Source: an uncultured Bacteroidia bacterium (GTDB lineage: Bacteria > Bacteroidota > Bacteroidia > Bacteroidales > CAJPTX01). From it: a stretch of DNA of 15,592 nucleotides. Each line of letters starts with the position of its first letter. The first letter of the stretch is position 1. The DNA is taken from assembly GCA_938040915.1 (NCBI GenBank), contig CALHZE010000339.1:1-15592 (forward strand). Direction: 5' to 3'. Positions 6,267 through 14,197 of this stretch are shown here, one piece after another. The position numbers and the translations under genes were made by a program. The notes below the pieces were generated by a model. The model saw only the letters and a list, made by a program, of their open reading frames with translations, had not been told where the DNA came from and ran no database searches.

Positions 6267-9200
6267 ATGAAAAGAAATCTGATACTCTTCTTGCTACTGT
6301 GCGTCATGCAAACAGTGCTGGCGCAGACTATCGAGGTGCCCAATGTGATCGTCGAGCGATTTACTGTTACGGGGGTTGTCACCTCGGCCGAGGATGGGTT
6401 ACCTCTCCCCCAGTTGGCCATACGTATCAAGGGTACTAATACGGGTGTGGTGACTGACATGGAGGGACGCTACTCGATCAATATCGAAGATGTGGCCGCG
6501 GTCCTCGTTTTCGAATATGTGGGCATGGAAACACAAGAAATTGTGGTAGGTGCAGGGGGGAGTGGACAAGTCGAAATCAACGTCGAAATGCAGCCCGCGC
6601 TCGAGGAAATAGACCAAGTCATGGTGCTCGGGTATACCTCCCGTGGTAAGAATCAGATGACGGGCTCCAGCGTTCAGATGGATGCGAAGGAACTCAATAC
6701 ACGACCAGCATTGCAGGTGGTGGAGGGGATGGCGGGTAAAGTCCCTGGGATGGTGACCAATATGAGTTCTTCGACCCCAGGATCGCTTTCGACGGTTCGT
6801 GTCCGTGGTGCGAGCTCGGTGACGGGAAGTAACACCGACCCGCTCTATGTGGTAGACGGCGTGCCGATTGCTTACGAAAAGGAGAACCGAGGGTTGAACT
6901 CCTCCAGTCTCTCGGCGCTTGCTTCGCTCAACAATGCGGATATTGAGTCAGTCACGCTCTTGAAAGATGCGTCGGCTACTGCGGCTTATGGGGCACGTGG
7001 CTCAAACGGGGTTATTGTCATCAAAACCAAGAACGGACGCAAGGGAGCTACCAAGTTTAACTTCAACGCGCGTTATGGGGCTGCACAGCGCCTTCCCAAC
7101 TTAGGTTTTATGACCGCAGAGCAGCAGCTCGAGCTCCTCGCCTTTACCAAGCGAAACGGGGAGTTTGTAAAAAAGCTGCTCGATGAGCAAAATGTAGACC
7201 CAGGGATCTACCTAAATTACGCCATCGGGAAGCTCACCGATGCGCAGCTTGCCAAGGTTAACGAATTGTGGAATTCGCTCCCCGATGTCGCAACCTACAA
7301 GCAAGGGCTTTTAGACAACGTCGACGGGACAACCCCTAACATCAAGGCGTGGAATGAGGCTGGGCGTCCGAACTATGACTTCGCAAAAGCCTATTGGCGT
7401 CAGATTACAAGCACGGTAGATGCGCAAATCTCAGCCTCGGGGGGAGATGATACGCAAACCTTCTACGCTTCGTTTGGTGGAAACTTTTCGCAAAACCCTG
7501 TCGTAGGGGCTGACTTTAAGCGTGTGAGCGGTGCTCTCAACGTAGACCGTACGCTTGTGAAGTGGCTTAAGTTCTCCACCAACAACCAAGTTTCTTACAC
7601 GCGCCAAGACGGGGTTTTTGCCGAACAGATCGGTAGTATGGGAAACCCTGTTGCGGGTCCCTATTACGCGTCGCCTTTTACTCCAGTTTACAAGAATGGG
7701 AAGCCTAATATCGACCTCGGTGGGGCGCTCAACTGGCTCTATTTGAAAGACCATAACGAAGGAAAACAGGTCCTTTCGCACCTCTCTACCAACAACCAAC
7801 TGACGGCGACCATCGTCGAAGGGCTAAGCTTCAAGAGTCGCGTAGCGCTAGACTTTGTCCTTTTTGATGCGAAAGAGTATGACAACCGTATACACAGCGA
7901 TCATAGCTACGAGGGCGGGCGTGCCTATCAGAGCAAGCAGTCTACCTACAACTTCGTGACCCAAAACTCGTTGAACTACGACCATCGTTTCTTTGAGGAT
8001 CACAAGATCTCCTTGCTTGCGCTCCAAGAGTATCAGCGGAGCTATGTCAACTTCTTGTCAGGACAGGCGTTCAACTCTGCGACCGACAAGGTGAAAGACC
8101 TCGGTTCGCTTAAAACCAACCAAGGCACAAGCGGCTCTGAGTCTAGCTGGGGCAACGCGGCCTACCTTTTGCTGCTCAATTATGACTATGCCGGGCGTTA
8201 TATCCTAGACCTCTCTTACCGTCTTGAGGGCTCTTCGCGTTTCGCACGCGACAAGCGTTTTGGGAACTTCGGTTCGGTCGGGCTGGCTTGGAATGTCCAT
8301 GCAGAGAAGTTCTTCGAACCCCTTGTTAACACCATTACCCGCTTGCGTTTCCGTACCTCGTACGGGATCAGCGGTAACTCCGAAGTCGGGGGGGAGGGGC
8401 GTTACCTCCGTACCCTCGAGTACTTTGGTTCGTATAACGGGCGTCCTGCTGGCGACGTCTATGACTATGGCAACCCTGACCTAACGTGGGAAAAGAACGC
8501 TACCTTAGACGTGGGGATGGAGTTCTCGTTCTGGTATGACCGCATCTCGGGTTCGCTAACCTACTTCAACAAACGTACTTACGACCTCCTACAGCCTGTG
8601 CCGCTCCCACTCTCCTCGGGGCACAACTCCGTCTATCGGAATGCTGGGGAAATGTATAACCGTGGGATAGAAACTCAGTTGGATTTCGGCATTCTTCGCT
8701 TGCGAGACCTCAACGTTAATTTCGGGATAAACGTCGCGACGGTGAACAATGAGGTGACCAAGCTCGCACACGATGAAAAGTCGGGCAAGACCATCCCGCT
8801 AAGCAACGGTGCTTACACCAACATCGACGAGGGGCACACGGTAAACGAGTGGTATCTTTACGCTTATGCAGGTGTAGACCCAACCACGGGGCTCTCGCTC
8901 TATTACACCGACGAGACGCGCACCACGACCACCAAAGACTTTACCAAAGCAAAGCGCCAATGGATGGGGTGTAGTGCCATCCCGACCCTCACCTCGGGTT
9001 TCTCCTTCCACGTAGATTGGAAGGGGGCATACCTCGACATGAGTGGTTACCTTGCCATGGGGCACAAGATTATGAACCCCTATTTCTCCGACTTCTACAA
9101 CGACGACGCTTCGCACCTTGTGAAACACCGCGGGGTCGATGGGATGTACGGCAAGCTTTGGAAAGGAGTAGGTGATACGGAGGCAGACCTTCCGCTTACG

Positions 9201-9491
9201 GGGATCGGAGCGGGACAAAACGGGGTGATTCGCAACAGCGACCACTTTCTGCGCAAGGGCGATTTTTTCCGCCTTCGTGACCTAACCCTAGGCTACAACC
9301 TCCCCAAGTCTTGGCTTAACCGCATTCACTTCAATGGTTCGGTGACGGTCTATGGGCAAGTGACGAACCTCTTTACTTACAAGTTTGATAAGAAGCTGAA
9401 CTACGACCCTGAGGTACCCGACGAAGGACTCTGGGAGTTCCGTAACCCAGCCATGCGCACCTACTCCGTGGGTTGTAATATTAACTTCTAG
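6267..9491 (+). CDS. SusC/RagA-family TonB-dependent outer-membrane receptor
   Basis: This 1,074-residue protein is a TonB-dependent transporter that, with the SusD-like lipoprotein encoded next, imports a bound ligand across the outer membrane. The start at 6267 is preferred over an in-frame ATG at 6240 because it gives a clean signal peptide (MKRNLILFLL..., cleavage near VLA-Q at 19/20). The order is: carboxypeptidase-regulatory-like domain (about 32-108, FTVTGVV to IVVG); a TonB-box-like stretch IDQVMVLGY; plug domain with DPLYVVDGVPI (about 191-201) and the SusC signature LLKDASATAAYGARGSNG (about 231-248); then a beta-barrel ending in the terminal aromatic residue (NINF). Substrate is unknown. 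No glycosidase, sigma factor or anti-sigma factor is adjacent, and barrel segments such as SYGISGNSEVG recall RagA, an oligopeptide importer, so peptides are a possible ligand. That is inference. Confidence 0.95.
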   Translation: MKRNLILFLLLCVMQTVLAQTIEVPNVIVERFTVTGVVTSAEDGLPLPQLAIRIKGTNTGVVTDMEGRYSINIEDVAAVLVFEYVGMETQEIVVGAGGSGQVEINVEMQPALEEIDQVMVLGYTSRGKNQMTGSSVQMDAKELNTRPALQVVEGMAGKVPGMVTNMSSSTPGSLSTVRVRGASSVTGSNTDPLYVVDGVPIAYEKENRGLNSSSLSALASLNNADIESVTLLKDASATAAYGARGSNGVIVIKTKNGRKGATKFNFNARYGAAQRLPNLGFMTAEQQLELLAFTKRNGEFVKKLLDEQNVDPGIYLNYAIGKLTDAQLAKVNELWNSLPDVATYKQGLLDNVDGTTPNIKAWNEAGRPNYDFAKAYWRQITSTVDAQISASGGDDTQTFYASFGGNFSQNPVVGADFKRVSGALNVDRTLVKWLKFSTNNQVSYTRQDGVFAEQIGSMGNPVAGPYYASPFTPVYKNGKPNIDLGGALNWLYLKDHNEGKQVLSHLSTNNQLTATIVEGLSFKSRVALDFVLFDAKEYDNRIHSDHSYEGGRAYQSKQSTYNFVTQNSLNYDHRFFEDHKISLLALQEYQRSYVNFLSGQAFNSATDKVKDLGSLKTNQGTSGSESSWGNAAYLLLLNYDYAGRYILDLSYRLEGSSRFARDKRFGNFGSVGLAWNVHAEKFFEPLVNTITRLRFRTSYGISGNSEVGGEGRYLRTLEYFGSYNGRPAGDVYDYGNPDLTWEKNATLDVGMEFSFWYDRISGSLTYFNKRTYDLLQPVPLPLSSGHNSVYRNAGEMYNRGIETQLDFGILRLRDLNVNFGINVATVNNEVTKLAHDEKSGKTIPLSNGAYTNIDEGHTVNEWYLYAYAGVDPTTGLSLYYTDETRTTTTKDFTKAKRQWMGCSAIPTLTSGFSFHVDWKGAYLDMSGYLAMGHKIMNPYFSDFYNDDASHLVKHRGVDGMYGKLWKGVGDTEADLPLTGIGAGQNGVIRNSDHFLRKGDFFRLRDLTLGYNLPKSWLNRIHFNGSVTVYGQVTNLFTYKFDKKLNYDPEVPDEGLWEFRNPAMRTYSVGCNINF

Positions 9492-9509
9492 TTTGGGAGG
9501 CTCTAGAGA

Positions 9510-10994
9510 ATGAAAAACAGAATAATTACCCCCCTCCTCGCCCTCCTCGCTACCGCCACGCTTCTCTTCTCTTCGTGTGGTAAAGACTCGTTAGAGTTCC
9601 CACTTTCTGGGAAGCTTAAGTATGAGGATATCAACTCGGTGGAAGTGCTCAATTCGGTACTCTATAGCGCCTATCGTTTCATCGCGACAGATTCCTACTA
9701 TGGTCGCTACATGGTGGTGCTCGGCGAACTCCGCTCGGAAAACTGCATGGCGAACCTTAACGCGATGTTGATGTACATGGAGTACAACGCGGGCAAGTAT
9801 ATCGTACCCGAAAACTACGATATCTTGAACATCTGGACGAATATGTATAAGGCCATAGCCGCAACCAATGCGGTGATTGCACATGAGACGGCTTTTCCCG
9901 ATAGCAAAGAGGCAGAACTTATGGTGGGGCAAGCTTATGGTCTTCGCGCCTTGGTACACTACGATTTGCTTCGTCTCTTTGGTGCGGAGCACTCGGGGAG
10001 TGCCGTGACAGGGATTCCCTACGTTACGGCTTATCCGCCTAAGAATCTGACTCCTGCACGCACCCCCGTAGATGAGGTAAAGACGAAACTCTTTGCGGAT
10101 GTCGACAAAGCGATAGCGCTTCTTAAGTCATGGACTCATGAGGAGGAGGCTGCGCAGGGGAAGAATGCGATGCTACCCCAAGTGCACTTAAACTATTACG
10201 CGGCGCATGTCTTGCGGGCACGTATGGCTCTCTGGTTTGGCGATTGGGCGAAGGCGCTCGAAAGCATTAAGGTAGTAGAAGATAGCCATCAGTTCCGCAT
10301 CCTCTCTAAAGATGAGTTCGTTGCTTCGTGGAAAAAGAAGCTTAATCCGAACTCTATCTTCGAGCTCGCGATCACTGCTGCGGCGATGACCAATACCCTC
10401 AGTTTGGCACAAACCTATCACGACCCCGATTTTGGTGCGGTAGCGCCTACCCCTTACCTCAAGAATCTCTTTGAACCCAGCGACGTGCGAGGAGGTAAGA
10501 ATATGATAGGGGAGAACGTAGAGCAAAGACTACGGAAAGAAAAGGCGAATGAGCCCTTGAACACCTACTTAGCCAACCTAGGGAAATACCCAGACCATAA
10601 AACGAATACTGACAATATCGTACTGATGCGCTATGAGGAGGTGGTCTTGATGAAGGCCGAGGCACTCTTCCGTACGGGCGATCTTGCTGGGGCATTAACG
10701 GCACTCAACAGTATTGCGGCGGCGCGAGGTGCTACGCTTCATACGGCGGCAACGGAAGATGCTATTTTGTTGGAACGCCAAAAGGAGCTCTGTTTTGAGG
10801 GCTTCCGTTTCGATGACCTCGCACGCTTCAAACGCAGTGTAGACGCAAAGTGCGAAGTGGAGGGAACTGGGGACTTTTACAAGTTACCCTACAAGTATGG
10901 GACGAAGCAGTACACCCTCCCCCTTCCGATGGAAGAGTTGTTGGCAAACCCCGATTTGCAGCAAACCGACGGCTTTGCAGGGGCTGGGCGCTAA
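9510..10994 (+). CDS. SusD/RagB-family outer-membrane lipoprotein
   Basis: This 494-residue lipoprotein is the expected lid and ligand-binding partner of the SusC-like receptor 18 bp upstream. A signal peptide ends in the lipobox FSSC, making C23 the lipidated residue, followed by GKDSLEF. The body is the helical SusD/RagB fold. The N-terminal part has SVLYSAYRFI and the MYKAIAATNAVI helix, then the TPR-like QAYGLRALVHYDLLRLFG (about 143-160) typical of the family. The C-terminal SusD hallmarks are ALTALNSIAAARG, LLERQKELCFEGFRFDDLARFK (about 422-443) and TLPLPMEELLANPDLQQTDGF at the end. GGGAGG at 9495-9500 serves as ribosome site. The protein reads full length and intact. Substrate cannot be told from sequence. 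Confidence 0.94.
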   Translation: MKNRIITPLLALLATATLLFSSCGKDSLEFPLSGKLKYEDINSVEVLNSVLYSAYRFIATDSYYGRYMVVLGELRSENCMANLNAMLMYMEYNAGKYIVPENYDILNIWTNMYKAIAATNAVIAHETAFPDSKEAELMVGQAYGLRALVHYDLLRLFGAEHSGSAVTGIPYVTAYPPKNLTPARTPVDEVKTKLFADVDKAIALLKSWTHEEEAAQGKNAMLPQVHLNYYAAHVLRARMALWFGDWAKALESIKVVEDSHQFRILSKDEFVASWKKKLNPNSIFELAITAAAMTNTLSLAQTYHDPDFGAVAPTPYLKNLFEPSDVRGGKNMIGENVEQRLRKEKANEPLNTYLANLGKYPDHKTNTDNIVLMRYEEVVLMKAEALFRTGDLAGALTALNSIAAARGATLHTAATEDAILLERQKELCFEGFRFDDLARFKRSVDAKCEVEGTGDFYKLPYKYGTKQYTLPLPMEELLANPDLQQTDGFAGAGR

Positions 10995-11007
10995 GCCTTT
11001 GTGATTG

Positions 11008-11067
11008 AAAACAGTATCGCCCTTAGTGTCCTTCTGAGTGGAAGGAAGCTAAGGGCGATACTGTTTT
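11008..11067. terminator. Strong bidirectional terminator hairpin between susD and the HHH gene
   Basis: Arms AAAACAGTATCGCCCTTAG (11008-11026) and its exact complement (11049-11067) form a 19-bp perfect stem. The loop contains a second 6-bp stem (TCCTTC/GAAGGA, 11029-11034 and 11041-11046) across a 2x2 internal loop. The AAAA/TTTT ends give a T-run on either strand, so it can end both the plus-strand susD transcript and the converging minus-strand transcript. Confidence 0.85.
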
Positions 11068-11078
11068 GTGGGCGGGGA

Positions 11079-11103
11079 CTTACGCACTTTTACAGACACT
11101 ACC
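11079..11103 (-). repeat. 25-nt repeat, copy 1
   Basis: On the plus strand it begins CTTACGCACTTTT and ends CAGACACTACC. It matches the copy at 13333-13357 at 23 of 25 positions, in the same orientation. It starts 11 nt after the hairpin at 11008-11067, the same spacing as in copy 2. On the minus strand it lies 35 nt after the stop of the HHH gene. Its identity as a known element is not recognised. Confidence 0.7.
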
Positions 11104-11138
11104 GTGTCGAAACACTTTAGGCGGGCTTCCCCTATCGT

Positions 11139-13082
11139 TTACTCCCACGCAAAACCCAATTGCAGTTGAGCGTCGTACGAAGCTAGCAGAGTGCGCCTCT
11201 TACTCGCCTCAAACGTAGCACCGAGACGACACCCCAACAACCCAAACCGTAGGAAACGAAAGCGCGACAAGAGCACAACACGTCCGCCCGTCCGTCGCAC
11301 AGAGTGCACCGGCGAGGTGTAACGAAAAGAAGGCTCGCCGTAATAGATCTCAGCTGGCGACTGACCTCCGTAGAAGCCCGCAAGAAAGAGTGCGAGGATT
11401 AGGACACGCGCGTGATAATCTAACCGTTGGGAAAAGAAGAGACTTGGCGGCGCAAAACGGCGAGTCGCTTTCTGATTGACCCAAACAAGTTGCCCCTGAG
11501 AGACGAGCGTCATCGCGCTCGAAAGCGGATAAGAGAAGCGCGCCTTGAGGTCGTGCCGAGCAGCGTAGTGCGGTGCACGAGACGAGGTCTTATAACGAAG
11601 AAAAAGGGCACGACCGGCAGAGAAAGGGAGGTCGGCAGAGAGCGCAAGTTCGTGTCTCCATGCCTTTTCGGACGTGTTATGATGAAAACGATAGGCGACA
11701 GCGAACTGTGCCCACGACCGCCAAAGAGCGTAATGAAGATTTGCCCCCCAGCGTCCGCGGGGATGCGAGGTACGAGAGAAGTTGCGTTGATAGCGAGAGG
11801 GGTTTTGTATGCCGTAATGGTAACCTTCTAACGTCCACGAACCATAGCGATCAGTTTGATAACCTGCGGCAAGGAGAGCGCTGGTACGCTCCCATTCGTC
11901 CCCCAAACCCTTTTTCACCCCAAGCCCCCCTGCGGCAAGCTCGCCCCAAAGCTGGAAACATTGCCGACGGTAACGACCATAAAGCCCTAGGCGCAATTGA
12001 GATTGTAGCTTCAACTCTGCCGTAGCTGCTACGGGGGTAAGAAAGGGCTCGCGAAAATGGTCGTAGACGCCAGCAACGCCTAGGGCATAGTGTTGACGAA
12101 GGAACTTCAAGTCAAGAAGCGCAAGGGTCTCACGTGTCACATTGCGCCATTTCTGACGGGCGGGCGTGTCAAAGCTCCCAGAGATGTCGACCGTGCGGAG
12201 GTAACGCCCTCCCTTGAGATCGCGATACGTCGCGTTGACGGGGCGATAGGAAAGCGCGGACGTAAGCAAGAAGGAGCGCCCGAGGCGGCTCGTAACGGCA
12301 ATACCCAAAGGCGTAGCACTAGAGGGGCTCGCAAAGCAACCACGAGGGAGGTAGCGATCTCCTTGCGGCGAAAGGGGACGCTCGGAGGGGAAAGAAGCGT
12401 TGGAAGAAGAGAATGTGAGTCCGTAACCCGCTAGATAAGAGAAGTGTCCGACGACAAGGCGTGCCGGACATTCGCCCGCAAAGGTCATTTGCCCAAAGCC
12501 AGAGTAAGCGGCGTGCCCGTAAGGATTCTCTCGGGAAGCGAAAGGTTCGTAGGGTTGTGTACGCCCTCGCAGCGCCATGCGGAGGGCGTCGCCCGCTCGG
12601 TAGTCGAGGCGTGTTTCGAGCCCAAGGGGATTACCGAGGACGTTCTTTTTCGTTTTTACGGCTCGTAAAAAGCGATATGAGGCGCGTTGGTATATTTCTA
12701 CAGACTGTTTGTAGAAACGCGCGAAATGAGGTTCGTTAACGCAGAAAAAGGGTAAGAGCTCGGCGGCTCGTTCGCGCGACAGATTCTCCACCCAGAGGAG
12801 GTCGGTTACTGCCGCGAAGGTTTGGTAGTGCTCCCGAAAGGCGACAATCGCCTCGGGCTCGCCCTCGTGCAAGAACGGTAGGGAGCGAAGGTGGGTAAGC
12901 GAGGCGGCGTTGAGGTCGGTGGGGTGGGCGCGGTAGTCTTGCCACTGTTCGAGGCGATCGAGGTCGGCCTCGGAAGGTTCTTCGGTGAAGATTATGGTTT
13001 CAGAGGGGGGTGTTTGGTTCTGGGCTACAGTAGGGACAGCGCTGCAAAAGAGGAGGAAGAGAAGAAGGCTAGCACGTTGCAT
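11139..13082 (-). CDS. Exported helix-hairpin-helix protein with beta-barrel-like body
   Basis: The protein has about 647 residues from the ATG at 13082, chosen because it gives a standard signal peptide (MQRASLLLFLLFCSAVPTVA-Q, cleavage near 20). In-frame ATGs at 13115 and 13130 would add 11 or 16 residues. Residues about 56-111 form a ComEA/PilT-like helix-hairpin-helix pair (DLNAASLTHLRSLPFL then FAAVTDLLWV and AAELLPFF). The remaining 500 or so residues alternate aromatic, Gly and Arg residues as in an outer-membrane beta-barrel (for example GYGLTFSSSN, LLAAGYQTDRYGSWTLEGYHYG) and end LQLGFAWE. Large exported HHH proteins of this layout are known in Bacteroidota as uncharacterised. The HHH module could bind DNA at the cell surface or periplasm, or serve only as a protein contact; neither is shown. 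TACCTTCG at 13173-13166 is a near-match to the -7 box. Confidence 0.75.
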   Translation of the reverse strand: MQRASLLLFLLFCSAVPTVAQNQTPPSETIIFTEEPSEADLDRLEQWQDYRAHPTDLNAASLTHLRSLPFLHEGEPEAIVAFREHYQTFAAVTDLLWVENLSRERAAELLPFFCVNEPHFARFYKQSVEIYQRASYRFLRAVKTKKNVLGNPLGLETRLDYRAGDALRMALRGRTQPYEPFASRENPYGHAAYSGFGQMTFAGECPARLVVGHFSYLAGYGLTFSSSNASFPSERPLSPQGDRYLPRGCFASPSSATPLGIAVTSRLGRSFLLTSALSYRPVNATYRDLKGGRYLRTVDISGSFDTPARQKWRNVTRETLALLDLKFLRQHYALGVAGVYDHFREPFLTPVAATAELKLQSQLRLGLYGRYRRQCFQLWGELAAGGLGVKKGLGDEWERTSALLAAGYQTDRYGSWTLEGYHYGIQNPSRYQRNFSRTSHPRGRWGANLHYALWRSWAQFAVAYRFHHNTSEKAWRHELALSADLPFSAGRALFLRYKTSSRAPHYAARHDLKARFSYPLSSAMTLVSQGQLVWVNQKATRRFAPPSLFFSQRLDYHARVLILALFLAGFYGGQSPAEIYYGEPSFRYTSPVHSVRRTGGRVVLLSRFRFLRFGLLGCRLGATFEASKRRTLLASYDAQLQLGFAWE

Positions 13083-13165
13083 AGCCCGAATGAAAAGAAA
13101 CTTTTGTTGCGTCATAATAGCAACGTCCATAAGGGGGCAGCGCAGCTCGCAGGTTGATTTGTTTA

Positions 13166-13173
13166 CGAAGGTA
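13166..13173 (-). promoter_or_regulatory. Candidate -7 box of the HHH gene
   Basis: The minus strand reads TACCTTCG, seven of eight bases matching the canonical TACCTTTG form of the Bacteroidota -7 box, as at the tRNA gene. No clear TTTG lies 19-21 nt upstream. Transcription would begin near 13160, leaving all three candidate ATGs (13130, 13115, 13082) on the mRNA. Confidence 0.35.
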
Positions 13174-13268
13174 GCAGATTTTATTAGTATACACGTATCC
13201 TGAGTGTCGTCGTTTCTTTTATGACCTACTTATCCCACTTCTAAGAATAGGGTATCAACCCCCTCTCT

Positions 13269-13321
13269 TTCATTCCTCCAGCAATGGGCGCTCCCCTTAG
13301 CCCCCTTGCTGGAGGAATGAA
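13269..13321. repeat. Long inverted repeat (hairpin 2) without T-run
   Basis: TTCATTCCTCCAGCAA (13269-13284) and its exact complement (13306-13321) form a 16-bp perfect stem around a 21-nt loop. The loop can add a small GGGC/GCCC stem. Neither strand has a T-run after the stem, so it does not look like an ordinary intrinsic terminator. It sits 11 nt before repeat copy 2, just as the terminator at 11008-11067 sits 11 nt before copy 1. Confidence 0.75.
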
Positions 13322-13332
13322 GAGGAGTGGCG

Positions 13333-13357
13333 CTTACACACTTTTGCAGACACTACC
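13333..13357 (-). repeat. 25-nt repeat, copy 2
   Basis: On the plus strand it begins CTTACACACTTTT and ends CAGACACTACC, differing from copy 1 (11079-11103) only at positions 6 and 14. It is wedged between two hairpins, 11 nt from the left one and 5 nt from the right one. Read on the minus strand it starts with GGTAGTGTCTG and, like copy 1, follows the 3' end of a gene. Confidence 0.7.
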
Positions 13358-13362
13358 CAAAG

Positions 13363-13420
13363 ACAGATACGCCAAGGAGAACCCATAACGAGCGTTAAGA
13401 GCTCTCCTTGGCGTATCTGT
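13363..13420 (-). terminator. Hairpin 3, probable terminator after comF
   Basis: ACAGATACGCCAAGGAGA (13363-13380) and its exact complement (13403-13420) form an 18-bp stem with a 22-nt loop that may hold a TAAC/GTTA mini-stem. It lies 12 nt beyond the comF stop on the minus strand. Only CTTTGGG follows on that strand, a poor T-run, so termination may be partial. Confidence 0.55.
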
Positions 13421-13432
13421 AAACTCATGCAA

Positions 13433-14197
13433 CTATCGCTCTTCTATCCCCGACTCGTCCTTTTGCGCCTTCTGTATCGAATGGCGTACGGCGATGCTCG
13501 CAAAACTCAAATGGACGCCAGGGATTTCGCGCAAACACGCGGCGCACGCAAGGCTGGTAGCTCCCGAGGTCAACACATCGTCAAACAAAAGAAGGCGTTG
13601 CCCCGCATAGCGCGCCGCCGCATCCCGCACAAGCCGGAAGGAACCTTGCACATTGACACTTCGCTCAGCGACGCGCGTCTGCGAACGCCCATACTTTACT
13701 CGGCGTAACACCGGAGTGACAGGGAGCGAGAGCTCTTCGCCCAAGGTCGCTGCCAAAAGCTCGGTCTGATTATAGCCACGAAGCAGCAGCTTACGCCAAT
13801 GCAACGGTACGGGCACAATGGCGTCAAACGATTCTGCCCACCCGCCTGCTCGCAGGTAAGCGCCGAGGAGATGGGCGTAAGCCTCACCTATCGGGAACTG
13901 CTCATGATACTTAAATTGGAAGATTGACTGGCGAATCACCCCGCCCCCGTAGTAGCAAAGCGGCAAGACATGTTCGAAGAGCGCCATCTCTTCGTTCTTG
14001 CAGCGAAAGGGGGAGAGCCAACTATAGGTAAACTCAAGTTGGTCTAGACAATTCGCACAAAACGTGCCTTTGACACCACCATGATAGCCATCGCAAATCG
14101 GGCACACCCCACGCCTCTCATCCAGCGGGGCACACTGTACTTCGATTGGCGTAAAAAGCGACTTTAACTTATCGGCCACCCGCATCGCGAGGCGCAT
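13433..14197 (-). CDS. ComF-family phosphoribosyltransferase-like protein
   Basis: This protein of about 254 residues has the ComF layout: an N-terminal zinc-finger-like region with two CxxC pairs (C32/C35 in CPIC, C47/C50 in CANC), then a type I phosphoribosyltransferase fold. Family landmarks are the QFKYH motif (about 94-98), PVPLHWRKLLLRGYNQTELLA and the PRPP-binding loop FDDVLTSGAT (about 205-214). ComF is required for DNA uptake in competent bacteria, but most Bacteroidota members are studied little and the molecular reaction is not settled. The frame extends upstream to an ATG at 14323, which would overlap recO by 160 bp; ATGs at 14197 or 14185 reduce the overlap to 34 or 22 bp and fit family length better. 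Some overlap with recO remains, suggesting translational coupling. Confidence 0.85.
   Translation of the reverse strand: MRLAMRVADKLKSLFTPIEVQCAPLDERRGVCPICDGYHGGVKGTFCANCLDQLEFTYSWLSPFRCKNEEMALFEHVLPLCYYGGGVIRQSIFQFKYHEQFPIGEAYAHLLGAYLRAGGWAESFDAIVPVPLHWRKLLLRGYNQTELLAATLGEELSLPVTPVLRRVKYGRSQTRVAERSVNVQGSFRLVRDAAARYAGQRLLLFDDVLTSGATSLACAACLREIPGVHLSFASIAVRHSIQKAQKDESGIEER

Larger units (their letters stand above)
13083..13432. other. Gene-poor spacer between comF and the HHH gene
   Basis: This 350-bp stretch holds no convincing gene. From right to left on the minus strand it contains the comF-side hairpin (13363-13420), the 25-nt repeat copy 2 (13333-13357), a second hairpin (13269-13321), about 95 bp without visible structure, and a promoter-like box (13166-13173) for the HHH gene. 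Short plus-strand frames reaching into it are antisense to the HHH gene and look non-coding. Confidence 0.7.

Noticed and set aside
11104..11118. GTGT-CGAA-ACAC mini-hairpin followed by TTT after copy 1 of the repeat
   Set aside because: A 4-bp stem is too weak for a terminator and the strong hairpin next to it already serves both strands.
11427..12739. Several plus-strand frames opposite the HHH gene
   Set aside because: They are Arg-rich, have no domains or signal peptides and mirror the codon pattern of the minus-strand gene; judged antisense shadows.
13200..13223. Possible inverted third copy of the 25-nt repeat near GAGTGTCGTCG
   Set aside because: Only a short core (AGTGTC) agrees with the repeat; the rest does not align, so it is not counted as a copy.
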